Shown here: positions 7,655-16,849 of the stretch, in pieces
Numbering within the stretch: position 1 is the first letter of the stretch
Layout of the letters: every line of letters starts with the position of its first letter
NCBI GenBank assembly: GCA_965214475.1
Contig: OZ243953.1
Span: forward strand, 2,108,001 to 2,172,000
From: SIRX01 sp965214475
Lineage (GTDB): Bacteria; Actinomycetota; Rubrobacteria; Rubrobacterales; Rubrobacteraceae
DNA: 64,000 nt
Reading direction: 5' to 3'
Notes under the pieces: model-generated
The model's input: the letters and a program-made list of their open reading frames with translations, nothing else
The model's database searches: none
What the model was told of the DNA's origin: nothing
Made by a program: the position numbers and the translations under genes

Positions 7655-9061
7655 GTGAGGTTCACGCGCAAACTTCCCGGTGCCAACGAGGTCTTTCTCC
7701 CCGACGGCACTCCTCGAATTGTCTACACGGAAATTTTGGAAGAACTAGGACGAACGAGCCCTGAAAGCTGGAAAGAGAAGTTGCGCCAAGCCCACGACCT
7801 CTTGCTAGAGGAACAATATACCTTCGGGATCAAGTCGGGCGATAAGACCCACCCAACGGATTGGTTTCCACGCATAATCCCGGCGGAGGATTGGGACAAG
7901 TTGGAGCGTGGGCTGTCGCAGAGGTTTCGGGCGATCAACGAGTTTCTACGGCGCCTCGAAGCCGGAAAAGAAGAGGTCGTGCCGAAAGAGATCGTAGAGA
8001 GCAGCATCCTCTACGAGACCTCGTGGGAAAACCGCTTCGGGCCGGTGCCGGTCCGTCAGATCTCCTTCGACATCGTGGCGGTAGAAGGCGCCGATGGCTG
8101 GGATTACCGGGTTATCGAGGAGAACGCCAAGATGCCCGTCGGCCTCGCCGCCATGACCCGCCGCCGCAAGATGAGTCGTGAAGTATTTTTCCCCGAAGCC
8201 CACGCCCGGCTCCCGGTACGCTCCCTGGATGGCTGGCTCGGGCGCCTCGGAGACTCCTTGCGGGCCGCCTCCCCGAAAGGCCCAGACGCGACGCTCGCGG
8301 TAGTCTCTAGCGGGCCCGACGATCAATTCTATCTGGACCACCACATCTACGCCGAAGAAATGAACGCGGTGCTCGCGGAGACAAAAGAGTTGGAGATAAA
8401 CGGCGACGGATACTTGATGCACGGTCCCACCGGACGCCGGATAGACGTCATCTACGAGCGGGTTGACGAGGACCGACTCTACGCCGAGGTCCCGGGCCTT
8501 CTGGAGTGCCATGTGGAAGGCAAAGTACACATCCTATTCGCCCCGAACTCGGAGATTGTGGACGACAAGGGCGTGGGCGCGTTCGTGCCGGAGATGGTGC
8601 GTACTTATCTCGGCGAAGAACCGCTCATAGACAACGCCCGTACCTGGTCGCTGGCCGTCGAGGGGGATTATCGTTATGTCATGGATCACTTCGCAGATTT
8701 GGTAGTGAAGAGCCGGGGCGGGTACGGTGGCAAAGAGGTCATGATCGGGCCGGAGGAATCCAAAGAATCCGTCGAGAAGTTCCGCAAAATGGTTGAGGCG
8801 AACCCGGTCGAGTATATCGCCCAGGAGACCATAGACTTCAACACCCACGTGCTCTGCGAGACGGGCGAGGAAGGCTTTCTGCTCCGCGACTCCTACGCCG
8901 ACTACCGGATGCTCGCGCTCGCTCCGGACCCCGAAGACCCCGGCGTGGTCGAGATGATCCCCGGTTGCCTCTCGCGGGTCGCGGCCCCCGGCAAGCACGT
9001 GGTCAACATCTCCAGCGGCGGCAAAATGAAAGATACCTGGGTATTGGAAAAACAACGGTGA
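7655..9061 (+). CDS. Circularly permuted ATP-grasp family protein
   Basis: A 468-residue cytosolic protein matching the circularly permuted ATP-grasp type (DUF403/404-like): IEENAKMPVGLAAMTRRR, IDVIYERVDEDRLYAE, LFAPNSEIVDDKGVGAFVPE and VVKSRGGYGGKEVMIGP (nucleotide-binding Gly-rich loop). Such enzymes join a carboxylate to an amine with ATP, often in peptide-like natural products. The substrate is unknown here. It begins with GTG close after a promoter-like AT-rich stretch and ends in a GTGA overlap with a membrane protein gene, so the two are cotranscribed. Confidence 0.8.
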   Translation: MRFTRKLPGANEVFLPDGTPRIVYTEILEELGRTSPESWKEKLRQAHDLLLEEQYTFGIKSGDKTHPTDWFPRIIPAEDWDKLERGLSQRFRAINEFLRRLEAGKEEVVPKEIVESSILYETSWENRFGPVPVRQISFDIVAVEGADGWDYRVIEENAKMPVGLAAMTRRRKMSREVFFPEAHARLPVRSLDGWLGRLGDSLRAASPKGPDATLAVVSSGPDDQFYLDHHIYAEEMNAVLAETKELEINGDGYLMHGPTGRRIDVIYERVDEDRLYAEVPGLLECHVEGKVHILFAPNSEIVDDKGVGAFVPEMVRTYLGEEPLIDNARTWSLAVEGDYRYVMDHFADLVVKSRGGYGGKEVMIGPEESKESVEKFRKMVEANPVEYIAQETIDFNTHVLCETGEEGFLLRDSYADYRMLALAPDPEDPGVVEMIPGCLSRVAAPGKHVVNISSGGKMKDTWVLEKQR

Positions 9062-9993
9062 GCTACGGAGAACTTATAGAGGACGCTTTCCGGATAACGC
9101 TGCGGAACCGCTACCTGTGGTTCTTCGGTTTCTTTGTAGGAGGAACTTTCGGGGTCAATTTTTCTTCCGGTGGTGGGAACTTCAACGGAGAAGACTCCAA
9201 CCGATCCAGCATTCCGTTTCTCGGTTCTCAGATCTCTGGCGGCGAAACGGCCATTATCTTGGGGGTCGTCCTGCTAGCTTTGTTGCTCTTTCTGGCTTTT
9301 ATAGTGCTCACCCTTATCTCTCAGGGGGGACTGTCAGATAGCGTCTACGCCCTGGACCGGGGCGAGTCGCGGCGCTTCTCTTCCACTTGGCGGGCGGGTA
9401 CTTCCAGGTTTTGGCGGGTGCTTGGTTACTACGTCGTATATTTCCTGATCGGGCTGGCGCTCTTTGTCACGGTAGCTATTCCGGTTGCGCTGCTCATCGG
9501 GGGTGTATTTCTCATCACGGAATCGACCGGAGCCAGAGTTTCGGTAAGTATTCTGGCTGGTTTGGCGGGGATTTTGTTGATGATCGCCCTGTTTATCTTG
9601 TTCACGATAGTAGGCCAGTTCGCGTTGCGGGAGATCGTGGTCCGGGGCGCCGGCATCCTCGGCTCCTTCGGCGGCGGCTTCCGACTCTTTCGCTCCAACA
9701 TCGGCAAGAGCCTCCTGGTTTGGTTGATAAATATCGGGCTGACGATAGCAGGGTGGATAGCGCTTGTGTTGGCGCTCCTCATCATCGGCCTCGTTCTCTT
9801 TCTGCCAACGATAATCCTGGCGACCCAAGAGTACGCAACGGCCGCTCTAGTAACCGGCATCGTGGCCGGTATGATCCTACTTCCGGTCCTGATCGTGGCC
9901 TCCGCGATTCTGGGCACCTTCTTCCATACCTACTGGACACTGGCCTACCTCCGCATTTCCTCCCCGGAAGACCGGGAAGTCGCCCGGGCCTAG
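9058..9993 (+). CDS. Multispanning membrane protein of unknown function
   Basis: I place the start at GTG 9058 (VSYGELIEDAFRITLRNRYL), which overlaps the stop of the ATP-grasp gene; the longer frame from 8965 would read through that gene. The 311-residue product has about six or seven membrane helices (residues 20-35, 65-90, two in 120-155, 165-190, 215-255, 265-290). The opening DAFRITLRNRYLWFFGF resembles membrane domains of the DUF7544/glycerophosphodiesterase-associated type, but there is no catalytic motif. Confidence 0.75.
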   Translation: MSYGELIEDAFRITLRNRYLWFFGFFVGGTFGVNFSSGGGNFNGEDSNRSSIPFLGSQISGGETAIILGVVLLALLLFLAFIVLTLISQGGLSDSVYALDRGESRRFSSTWRAGTSRFWRVLGYYVVYFLIGLALFVTVAIPVALLIGGVFLITESTGARVSVSILAGLAGILLMIALFILFTIVGQFALREIVVRGAGILGSFGGGFRLFRSNIGKSLLVWLINIGLTIAGWIALVLALLIIGLVLFLPTIILATQEYATAALVTGIVAGMILLPVLIVASAILGTFFHTYWTLAYLRISSPEDREVARA

Positions 9994-10081
9994 TTAGCCA
10001 TGTGATCCAGTGCAGAGAAAGCCTGAACTAGGTGAAGTACCATCTGTGCCCGTAAACAAATAGTAGGAAGGCATAAAAACA

Positions 10082-10819
10082 ATGAAACTAGACGGTAAAG
10101 TAGCTGTAGTAACCGGCGCTTCGAGTGGTATCGGCGAGGCGACGGCGGAGGCTCTAGCGGCCGAGGGAGCCATCGTGGTGATAGCGGCCCGCCGGGAGGA
10201 ACGCCTCACCGACCTCCAGCAGCGCATAGAGTCCGACGGGACCCGCGCGCTGGTGGTTCAGTGTGATGTGACGGACGAGGAGCAGGCGCACGACCTGATC
10301 CGCAAGGCCAGAGAAGAGTTCGGCCACGTAGACATCCTGGTAAACAACGCGGGCGTCATGCTGCTCTCCAAGGTGGAAAAGGGCCTCTCAGACGAGTGGC
10401 GACAGATGTTCGACGTAAATGTTCTGGGCCTCCTCTACACCACAGACGCGGCGATAGATGTCATGAAAGAGCAAGGCTCCGGCCACATCGTTAACATCTC
10501 CAGCGTCGCCGGACGGCGGAGCAACCCGATGACCGGCGTCTACTCCGGCACCAAGTACGCTGTCAACGCCGTTTCCGAGGCGCTGCGGGGCGAGCTAGTT
10601 GAAGACGGCATCCGGGTAACAATCGTCGAGCCGGGCGCAGTCGCCACCGAGTTGCCGGACCACATAAGTGATGAAGAGGCGCAGGAGGGTATCAGCGCTA
10701 TCACCAGCATCGAGACGCTCCAGGCCGAAGACATCGCCAATGCCGTGTCCTACGCCGTAACCCAGCCGCAGCGGGTGAACGTGAACGAGATCCTCATAAT
10801 GCCCACCGAGCAAGCATAG
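10082..10819 (+). CDS. Short-chain dehydrogenase/reductase (SDR)
   Basis: A classical SDR of 245 residues: cofactor loop TGASSGIGEATAEAL, acidic/basic selector AARREER suggesting NADP(H), CDVTDEE, NNAGVM, and catalytic Ser-Tyr-Lys in NISSVAGRRSNPMTGVYSGT then K. It resembles the YdfG-type NADP-dependent SDRs active on 3-hydroxy acids or small alcohols. The start ATG at 10082 follows a modest GGAAGG site. The next gene begins 21 bases downstream. Confidence 0.9.
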   Translation: MKLDGKVAVVTGASSGIGEATAEALAAEGAIVVIAARREERLTDLQQRIESDGTRALVVQCDVTDEEQAHDLIRKAREEFGHVDILVNNAGVMLLSKVEKGLSDEWRQMFDVNVLGLLYTTDAAIDVMKEQGSGHIVNISSVAGRRSNPMTGVYSGTKYAVNAVSEALRGELVEDGIRVTIVEPGAVATELPDHISDEEAQEGISAITSIETLQAEDIANAVSYAVTQPQRVNVNEILIMPTEQA

Positions 10820-10840
10820 AGTTTTCGGAGGGCGGGGAGT

Positions 10841-11557
10841 TTGTCTCTAGACATCCTTCTCGCCCTCCTTGCCGTATTCGCGGGGGCCGTCATCCAGGGC
10901 TCCATCGGCTTCGGATTCTCCCTGACCGCCGTGCCGACCCTGGCGCTCGTGCGGCCCGAGGCCTTGCCGGTCACCGTACTCTGCCTGGCGATCCCCATGA
11001 CAAGTTTCATGGCGCTCAACGAGCGGCACGACATCAACCTGCCGGCCTTTGCCTGGATCACCGGCGGCCGAATTCCCGGCACCGTCATCGGGGCCGGGCT
11101 ACTCGCGGTCGTCCCGGACAACTCCTTGGCCCGCTTTTTGGGCATCTTCATTATCGCCGCGGTCGTAACGAGCTTCATAGGCCCGAGCTTTCACCCGACC
11201 AGGATCGCGCAGCTCTCCGGCGGCCTCGCCTCGGGCATCATGAGCACCGCCGCGGCCCTCGGTGGCCCGCCGCTGGCCCTCGTGAACCAGCGCAGCTCCG
11301 GTCCAAAGCTCCGCTCCACCCTGGCACTCTCGTTTTTGGTTGGAATACTTATGTCGCTGGCGGTATTAGGCCTAACCGGCAACGTGTTGTGGTGGCACTT
11401 CGTTCTAGCGCTCAAGCTGTTGCCAGCCTTGATCCTGGGTCTCTTGTCCAGCCGCTTTATAGCCGGCCTGCTCGACGAGAGCTGGCTCCGGCCCGCAGTC
11501 CTGGGCTTTGCCGCCGTCTCCGGCCTGTTCGTGTTGGTACTAGGCTCTACAGGATGA
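10841..11557 (+). CDS. TSUP-family (TauE/SafE) sulfite/anion exporter
   Basis: A 238-residue integral membrane protein with about seven or eight hydrophobic helices. Family features include the N-terminal GAVIQGSIGFGFSLTAVPTLAL and the repeated half GGLASGIMSTAAALGGPPLAL. TSUP proteins move sulfite, organosulfonates or similar anions across the membrane. The start is a TTG after GGGCGGGGAG, 21 bases after the SDR gene. Confidence 0.88.
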   Translation: MSLDILLALLAVFAGAVIQGSIGFGFSLTAVPTLALVRPEALPVTVLCLAIPMTSFMALNERHDINLPAFAWITGGRIPGTVIGAGLLAVVPDNSLARFLGIFIIAAVVTSFIGPSFHPTRIAQLSGGLASGIMSTAAALGGPPLALVNQRSSGPKLRSTLALSFLVGILMSLAVLGLTGNVLWWHFVLALKLLPALILGLLSSRFIAGLLDESWLRPAVLGFAAVSGLFVLVLGSTG

Positions 11558-11648
11558 GGGTTATAGCTTATTAGAGACTTTTTTGGAGGAGGGGGCGCAA
11601 GTAACGAGTAAACTCCTTATGAGAAGCTATGGTAGAGGAGAAAATCCG

Positions 11649-12461
11649 ATGAGCCCCGAAGAGGTGCTAGAGCTGATGCGCACTGCCCAGCGACGGTACG
11701 AGACTGTACGAGCCGCACTGCATTATCGAGGAGACGGCTCCACCATCAAGGCACTTAAGGACCAGTATCAACAGGGCGAAGCCGGAAAGCGAGAGCTGGA
11801 GAGCGTGCGGGGTCTGCAGCAGGGACCAGAGTCGCCCGAGCCTTTCGAGCAAGACGAGCCCGACAGCATTTTTGAGTGGCGGATTAAGACATGGGAGGCT
11901 AAATGGAGAAGGTTCTCCAACGAGGGTGCCCCTTACCGCATCGAACTCGATTTGTCGCAGAGTATCCACCCCGGTAGCGGAGTAGACGTCCACGCATGGG
12001 ATGGTCGAACGACGAACCCGGACGGGATGGTTGGGGGTTTGGATCACCGCACTGGCGGATCACAGCCCGAAACAGAACCATTCTGGCTGTCGCTAGCTCG
12101 CGACACTTACTGGGCTACATACCTGCTTGACCCCGACGGACCCGGAATCCCCTCGTTCGCGAACGAACTGAAGCTACGTGTCGCCGGCACAACCATCAAG
12201 GCCAGCCGGGAGGCGGTGTGTTTGGTGGGCGTTATAGGTCCGGGATGGGACTGGGAAACAGATGACGACCGAGATCCTGACCCTCTAGGGTGGGGAGCAG
12301 ACGAATACGAGTTCTTGGTAGACGCTGAACGTGGGGTACTTCTGCGTTGTGCTTCACGGCTCAACGGGGCAGACTTTCACACTCTGGAGGTAGAAGAGAT
12401 TTACTTCGACGAGCAATTTACCGAGGATGTTTATACTTCGCGCGAACCCCTTGCCTGGTAA
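11649..12461 (+). CDS. Hypothetical protein, possible LolA/RseB-like fold
   Basis: The frame is open from 11583, but ATG at 11649 has a good AGAGGAG site 8 bases upstream and gives MSPEEVLELMRTAQRRYETV. The 270-residue soluble protein has an opening helix on early small acidic residues, then beta-rich sequence with YRIELDLSQ and a C-terminal DEYEFLVDAERGVLLRCASR followed by LEVEEIYFDEQF. This last pattern (value, slope, baseline phrasing) is seen in LolA/RseB-like domains of Actinobacteria. It has no signal peptide. Function unknown. Confidence 0.7.
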   Translation: MSPEEVLELMRTAQRRYETVRAALHYRGDGSTIKALKDQYQQGEAGKRELESVRGLQQGPESPEPFEQDEPDSIFEWRIKTWEAKWRRFSNEGAPYRIELDLSQSIHPGSGVDVHAWDGRTTNPDGMVGGLDHRTGGSQPETEPFWLSLARDTYWATYLLDPDGPGIPSFANELKLRVAGTTIKASREAVCLVGVIGPGWDWETDDDRDPDPLGWGADEYEFLVDAERGVLLRCASRLNGADFHTLEVEEIYFDEQFTEDVYTSREPLAW

Positions 12462-12531
12462 CACTGGCATCCGATCCTTGACTAGCGGCAGATTTTATAA
12501 GACAAGCGTTATGCTGAAAAGAAGACGTTAC

Positions 12532-12837
12532 ATGAAGCTATTACAGATCGAGCCCGAGAGAGGTTTCCGGCTACTGACCGGCACGGAGCGCGCCCAGGCG
12601 GCCACGATGGTACTGCCGCCCGGAGGCTCGACCGGCGGGCCGAACAACCGACATGAAGGCAGTGACCAGTGGCTCTACGTGATCTCCGGGACGGGGAAAG
12701 CAGTCATCGAAGGTGAAGAGAAAGAATTTGGAGAGGGCACGCTGCTGCTTATAGAGGCTGGGGAAGCGCATGAGATCTCCAATACCGGAGAATCTTCTCT
12801 GGAAACGCTGAACATCTACTCGCCGCCAGACTACTAG
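12532..12837 (+). CDS. Cupin-domain protein
   Basis: A single conserved beta-barrel cupin of 101 residues. Metal-binding cupin motif 1 is recognisable (NRHEGSDQWLYVISGTGKAVIEG) with motif 2 in LLIEAGEAHEISNTGE. Enzyme or binding function cannot be told from sequence. ATG at 12532 gives a normal cupin N-terminus (MKLLQIEPERGFRLL); an in-frame ATG at 12511 is also possible. The 3' end overlaps the convergent DUF1385 gene by 4 bases. Confidence 0.85.
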   Translation: MKLLQIEPERGFRLLTGTERAQAATMVLPPGGSTGGPNNRHEGSDQWLYVISGTGKAVIEGEEKEFGEGTLLLIEAGEAHEISNTGESSLETLNIYSPPDY

Positions 12838-13694
12838 GGCCGAACGACCGAGGGCACGCCTTCGGCCTGGGTTTGTTTCTTCTCTGCCTGTAGCAGTTGG
12901 TTCAGAGACTCGACGGCGACTTCTAGCTCAGCGCGCCGAGGTTCGGTGGTGGTGAAGTATTTTTGAAGGAAGTTGCCAATGGCTATTGAGGACCGTGTCT
13001 TGCCGAAGACGTACCAGGCTTCGGAGATCAGGATGAACTGCAGGATCGCGTAGCCCCACCAACCTATAAGCGGGTCGAGGAGTGCGGCGGCGATTATGTA
13101 GATGAGTATGTTGGTGCCACAACGAGGGTGAACCCGATGGCTTTTTTTCGCGCCTTCGTAGGTGACCTCCCCATACTTTTCGTAGGCGGCGACTACTTTG
13201 TGCTCGGCGCCGTGGTAGCGGCCTATGGAAGTAAATTTCATCGCGGCGAAGAAGGCGAAGAGGAGTGGCAGGATCGGGAACTCGGCGAAGAAGCCCATAA
13301 CGCCGCCTAAGGTGCCCTCTCCGCTGCCGAATTCCAGCAGGGTCACGAAGAGCCAGAGCACGCCGATAGTGGCGGCGAAAAAGAGCAAGGTCCAGATAGA
13401 GCCAAGGAGCTGCACCAGGAGCCGGCCCCAGAAAAAGAAAGAGCGAATTATTGGCCAGTGAGAGATGCGCTCCAGGGTGGGGTTCAAGATCTCCCGCACG
13501 TTCGAAGGCTCGACTTTCACCCGGATCTTACCATTTTTGCGGTAGGCGATGCTCATGTAGTTGGGGCCGAAAAGGTCAAGGCCGTCCCAACGGGCCATCC
13601 CACCGAATGTCAGGCGTTCTTCATCATGTTTTTGCGCGGCTTTTCCCGCCAAAAGCCCTTCCTCAATTAGTGGACCAAGACTAAACGATAGCAC
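12834..13694 (-). CDS. DUF1385 (YqhQ-like) membrane protein
   Basis: Recognised by the family block GRYHGAEHKVVAAYEKYG and HRVHPRCGTN, with four or five membrane helices between residues about 85 and 250. The role of the family is unknown; it is frequent in Firmicutes and Actinobacteria. The open frame extends to 13877, over the start of the divergent permease gene, so the true start is inside. GTG at 13694 is my choice, though it has no convincing ribosome site; ATG at 13598 (MARWDGLDLFG) is possible. The usual GGQAVIEGVMMRG start of the family is not evident. Confidence 0.75.
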   Translation of the reverse strand: MLSFSLGPLIEEGLLAGKAAQKHDEERLTFGGMARWDGLDLFGPNYMSIAYRKNGKIRVKVEPSNVREILNPTLERISHWPIIRSFFFWGRLLVQLLGSIWTLLFFAATIGVLWLFVTLLEFGSGEGTLGGVMGFFAEFPILPLLFAFFAAMKFTSIGRYHGAEHKVVAAYEKYGEVTYEGAKKSHRVHPRCGTNILIYIIAAALLDPLIGWWGYAILQFILISEAWYVFGKTRSSIAIGNFLQKYFTTTEPRRAELEVAVESLNQLLQAEKKQTQAEGVPSVVRP

Positions 13695-13747
13695 GTCAGG
13701 CGCGGCAGGTAGAATAGAAGCGTAGACTTGGCCGACATGGAGACTTA

Positions 13748-14917
13748 ATGCCGAATTCGGACAACGCAACACGGTTACGAATGGTCTATGCAGGAATCGG
13801 ACTGGTCTTTGCGGTTCTGCTCTTGAGCTACCTCGTTTACCAGATCTCCTTAATAGTCCTGGTCTTCCTGCTGACATTGCTTTTCTCGATCATCATTAGC
13901 GGCCCGGTAGACTACCTGGAGCACCGGGGCATCGGAAGAGGATGGGGCACCCTCATAGTACTGGGCGGCTCGGCGGTGGTGATCTACCTGGCAGGACTGG
14001 CCCTCGCGGACACCGTTGCGAAACAGGCCGAAGAGTTCGTTCAGAGCCTTCCGGGTCTGGTGACCGAATTCCAGACACTCCTCCAGAGCTTTCAGAGCGC
14101 CTACGGCATAGACCTCGGACTCCGGCTAGGCCCCGCAGACATCTTCGAGCGTGTAAGAGGATTTTTCTCGGGAGACTTGTTCTCGATAGTCGCCGACCTG
14201 GGCGGCAGCCTCGCCAACGGGATTTCGCTGGCGCTCGTGGCGCTTATCGCGACGATCTACTTGATCATCAACCCGCGGCCGCTGATACAGGGGTTTGTCT
14301 CCTTCTTCCCGGCAGAGTGGCGACCCAAGACGCGGGATGTCCTGGGCAAGATGTACCACGCGGTGCAAAAGTGGTTCCTCGGCCAGCTAACCTCCATGAC
14401 GATCATCGGGGTTTTCTCGGCGATTGCGCTCTCTATAATCGGGATTCCGTTTGCGGTGCTGCTGGGGCTCATCTCCGGACTCATCTCTTTCATCCCGTTT
14501 ATCGGGCCGGTCATCTCCGTGATACCGCCGACGTTGCTGGGGTTAACGAGCGACGACCCGCTGAAAGCGCTGTGGGTGATCGCGCTCTACCTCGTGATAC
14601 AGGCCATCGAATCCAACCTCATTCAACCGATCGTGATGAGCCAGGCGGTCTCTCTACATCCGGCTGTGGTGGTATTCGCGCTCCTGATTATGGGCACCCT
14701 GTTCGGATTTGTCGGGCTTCTTTTGGCCGTGCCGTTGGTGGCGGCGCTACACGTGCTCGTGCGCGAGTTGTGGATGGAGCGGATGGACCGTATCGGCACC
14801 GACCCGGACCCTCCCCGGAAGGAAGATACCCACAAGCCACCTAGGAAGCGGATGCAGAAGGCACGTCGGGTGGCGACCCGTTTCCTGCAAAGCGCAAAAG
14901 GCCTTTTTCGATCTTGA
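13748..14917 (+). CDS. AI-2E family transporter (PerM/YdbI-like)
   Basis: A 389-residue permease-like protein with about eight membrane helices, the family's amphipathic domain (AKQAEEFVQSLPGLVTEFQT), and the conserved C-terminal FIPFIGPVISVIPPTLLGL, SNLIQPIVMSQAVSLHPAVV and LFGFVGLLLAVPL motifs. Despite the family name, members include sodium/proton antiporters and proteins of unknown transport role. ATG 13748 has GGAG 5 bases upstream. The basic cytoplasmic tail overlaps the 3' end of convergent accC by 77 bases. Confidence 0.92.
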   Translation: MPNSDNATRLRMVYAGIGLVFAVLLLSYLVYQISLIVLVFLLTLLFSIIISGPVDYLEHRGIGRGWGTLIVLGGSAVVIYLAGLALADTVAKQAEEFVQSLPGLVTEFQTLLQSFQSAYGIDLGLRLGPADIFERVRGFFSGDLFSIVADLGGSLANGISLALVALIATIYLIINPRPLIQGFVSFFPAEWRPKTRDVLGKMYHAVQKWFLGQLTSMTIIGVFSAIALSIIGIPFAVLLGLISGLISFIPFIGPVISVIPPTLLGLTSDDPLKALWVIALYLVIQAIESNLIQPIVMSQAVSLHPAVVVFALLIMGTLFGFVGLLLAVPLVAALHVLVRELWMERMDRIGTDPDPPRKEDTHKPPRKRMQKARRVATRFLQSAKGLFRS

Positions 14918-16247
14918 GCTCCCGCTCCGCAAGAAAACTGGTCGTCACCCCGCCCCGTCGGAACTCCTCGTCCTCCAGCACGGCCAGATGCAGCGGCAGC
15001 GTCGTCTCCAGACCCACCAGGGCAAACTCATCAAGGGCCCTCGAACCGCGCCGAATGGCGGCTTCGCGGTCGGCGGCGTGGACGATGAGCTTCGCCAGCA
15101 GCGAGTCGTAGTTCGGGGGGACTCGGTAACCGGTATAGAGGTGCGAGTCCACCCGGACACCGGGACCGCCGGGGGGATTGTAGAAATCCACGTTGCCGGC
15201 TTGGGGTAGGAAGTTGCGCCGGGGGTCTTCGGCGTTGATCCGAAACTCGATGGCGTGGCCTTCGGATTCATGGGAGCCGGTGCTTTCGAGCCTCTCACCC
15301 GAAGCTACCCGTAGCTGTTCGGCAACGAGGTCCACGCCGCTTACCATCTCAGTTACGGGGTGCTCGACCTGGAGGCGGGTGTTCATCTCGATAAAGTAGA
15401 ATTCTCCTCCCGAGTAGACGAACTCAACCGTGCCCGCACCCTCGTATTCCAGATTCTCGACCAGAGATTCCGCGGCGGACATCATACCCTCACGCGCCTC
15501 TTGCGGTAGACCAGGTGCCGGAGACTCCTCTATTAACTTCTGGTAGCGCCGCTGCACCGAGCAGTCGCGCTCTGGAAAAGTCGCTGCGTTCCCGCTGGAG
15601 TCGGCCAAAACTTGTATCTCGACGTGACGTAGCTTCTCCAGGTAGCGCTCGACGTATACCGAGCCGTCACCGAAGCTCGCCCCTGCCTCCCGGGCCGCGT
15701 CGTAGAAAGCGTCTTCCACCTCGCCCTCGCTGTAGACCACGCGCATACCTTTGCCGCCACCTCCGGCGCTGGCTTTTATCACCACCGGATAGCCAACCTC
15801 CGCCCCGACGCGTTTTACGGCGGCGGCGTCCCCGCACAAGCCGTCGCTGCCGGGCGTAACCGGGACCCCGGCCTCGGCGGCAACCTTGCGGGCGGTCGCC
15901 TTGTCCCCCATTTGGGACATAGCCTCAGAAGATGGCCCCACAAACTTGACGCCGACGCGCTCGCAGATCTCCGCGAAGCGGGCGTTCTCGGCGAGAAAGC
16001 CGTATCCGGGGTGGATGGCGTCCGCGCCGGTCAACTCGGCGGCGGAGACGATGGCTGGGATATTGAGGTAGCTGTCGGTGGCCGGGGGCGGGCCGATGCA
16101 GATCGCCTCGTCCGCCAACATTCGGTGTAACGAATCGGCGTCGGCGGTCGAGTAGATGGCGACGCTGCGGATGCCGAGTTCGCGGCAAGCCCGGATTATG
16201 CGCAGGGAGATCTCACCGCGGTTCGCTATAAGGACCTTGCCGATCAC
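14841..16247 (-). CDS. accC: Acetyl-CoA carboxylase, biotin carboxylase subunit
   Basis: Catalyses ATP-dependent carboxylation of biotin on AccB, the first step of fatty acid synthesis. The 468-residue protein has IGKVLIANRGEISLRIIRA, HPGYGFLAENARFAE, ATP-grasp loop IKASAGGGGKGMR, ERDCSVQRRYQKLIEESPAP and FIEMNTRLQVEHPVTE. It is about 20 residues longer than usual at the C-terminus. It starts 3 bases after accB ends, a two-gene operon. Confidence 0.96.
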   Translation of the reverse strand: MIGKVLIANRGEISLRIIRACRELGIRSVAIYSTADADSLHRMLADEAICIGPPPATDSYLNIPAIVSAAELTGADAIHPGYGFLAENARFAEICERVGVKFVGPSSEAMSQMGDKATARKVAAEAGVPVTPGSDGLCGDAAAVKRVGAEVGYPVVIKASAGGGGKGMRVVYSEGEVEDAFYDAAREAGASFGDGSVYVERYLEKLRHVEIQVLADSSGNAATFPERDCSVQRRYQKLIEESPAPGLPQEAREGMMSAAESLVENLEYEGAGTVEFVYSGGEFYFIEMNTRLQVEHPVTEMVSGVDLVAEQLRVASGERLESTGSHESEGHAIEFRINAEDPRRNFLPQAGNVDFYNPPGGPGVRVDSHLYTGYRVPPNYDSLLAKLIVHAADREAAIRRGSRALDEFALVGLETTLPLHLAVLEDEEFRRGGVTTSFLAERELKIEKGLLRFAGNGSPPDVPSASAS

Positions 16248-16250
16248 TGG

Positions 16251-16718
16251 CTACTCTCCGGGCCGGAGATAGAACAGCGGCTCGTCGTACTCGACGCCCT
16301 GGGAGTTCTGCGGGAGCACCTCGACGACTTCGCCGGTGACGTCCGACGGGATCTCGTTCATCAACTTCATCGCCTCGACTATGCACAACGTCTGTCCAGC
16401 CACGACCCGATCCCCGACCTCCACATAGGCGTCCTCGCCCGGTGCCGGCGTCCGGTAGAAAGTTCCGACGAGCGGCGAACGAACCGCGTGCAACCCGTTG
16501 CGCTCCGGCTCTTCGACCTCTGGCTCCGGCGGAAGCGCCGGCTGCGGCTCGATCCTGGGCGGGGGCTGTGGGTTCACAGCTTCGGAGGTAGCTTTGACGG
16601 TAACTTCGAGATCTCCTTGACGGACCCGGATCTCACCGACCCCGCTCTCCCGCACCAAGTCTATGAGCTTCTCGACCTCTTCTATCGGCAGCCGGTCCCG
16701 CTGTTCATCCCCGCTCAT
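16251..16718 (-). CDS. accB: Acetyl-CoA carboxylase biotin carboxyl carrier protein
   Basis: A 155-residue carrier protein. The N-terminal part has IEEVEKLIDLVRESGVGEI, then a Pro-rich linker (about residues 50-75), then the biotinyl domain with the biotin-accepting Lys in IVEAMKLMNEI and the GTFYRTPAPGE start typical of bacterial BCCP. Its gene is immediately upstream of accC. The divergent mutL gene starts 130 bases away. Confidence 0.95.
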   Translation of the reverse strand: MSGDEQRDRLPIEEVEKLIDLVRESGVGEIRVRQGDLEVTVKATSEAVNPQPPPRIEPQPALPPEPEVEEPERNGLHAVRSPLVGTFYRTPAPGEDAYVEVGDRVVAGQTLCIVEAMKLMNEIPSDVTGEVVEVLPQNSQGVEYDEPLFYLRPGE

Positions 16719-16849
16719 CGGATCACCGCCACACAGTAACTCTTAGTCGTCTTATTCACAGCCTGGAATTCTACACGTATGAGGTGGGAAAGCATAATTC
16801 CGGATGTACAATCCCCTACGTCTATGGTGGAGTTTGAAGTGGAGTTGTC

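Noticed and set aside
7946..9055. Long minus-strand frames opposite the ATP-grasp gene
   Set aside because: They are antisense shadows of a strongly coding gene; the ATP-grasp motifs fix the true strand.
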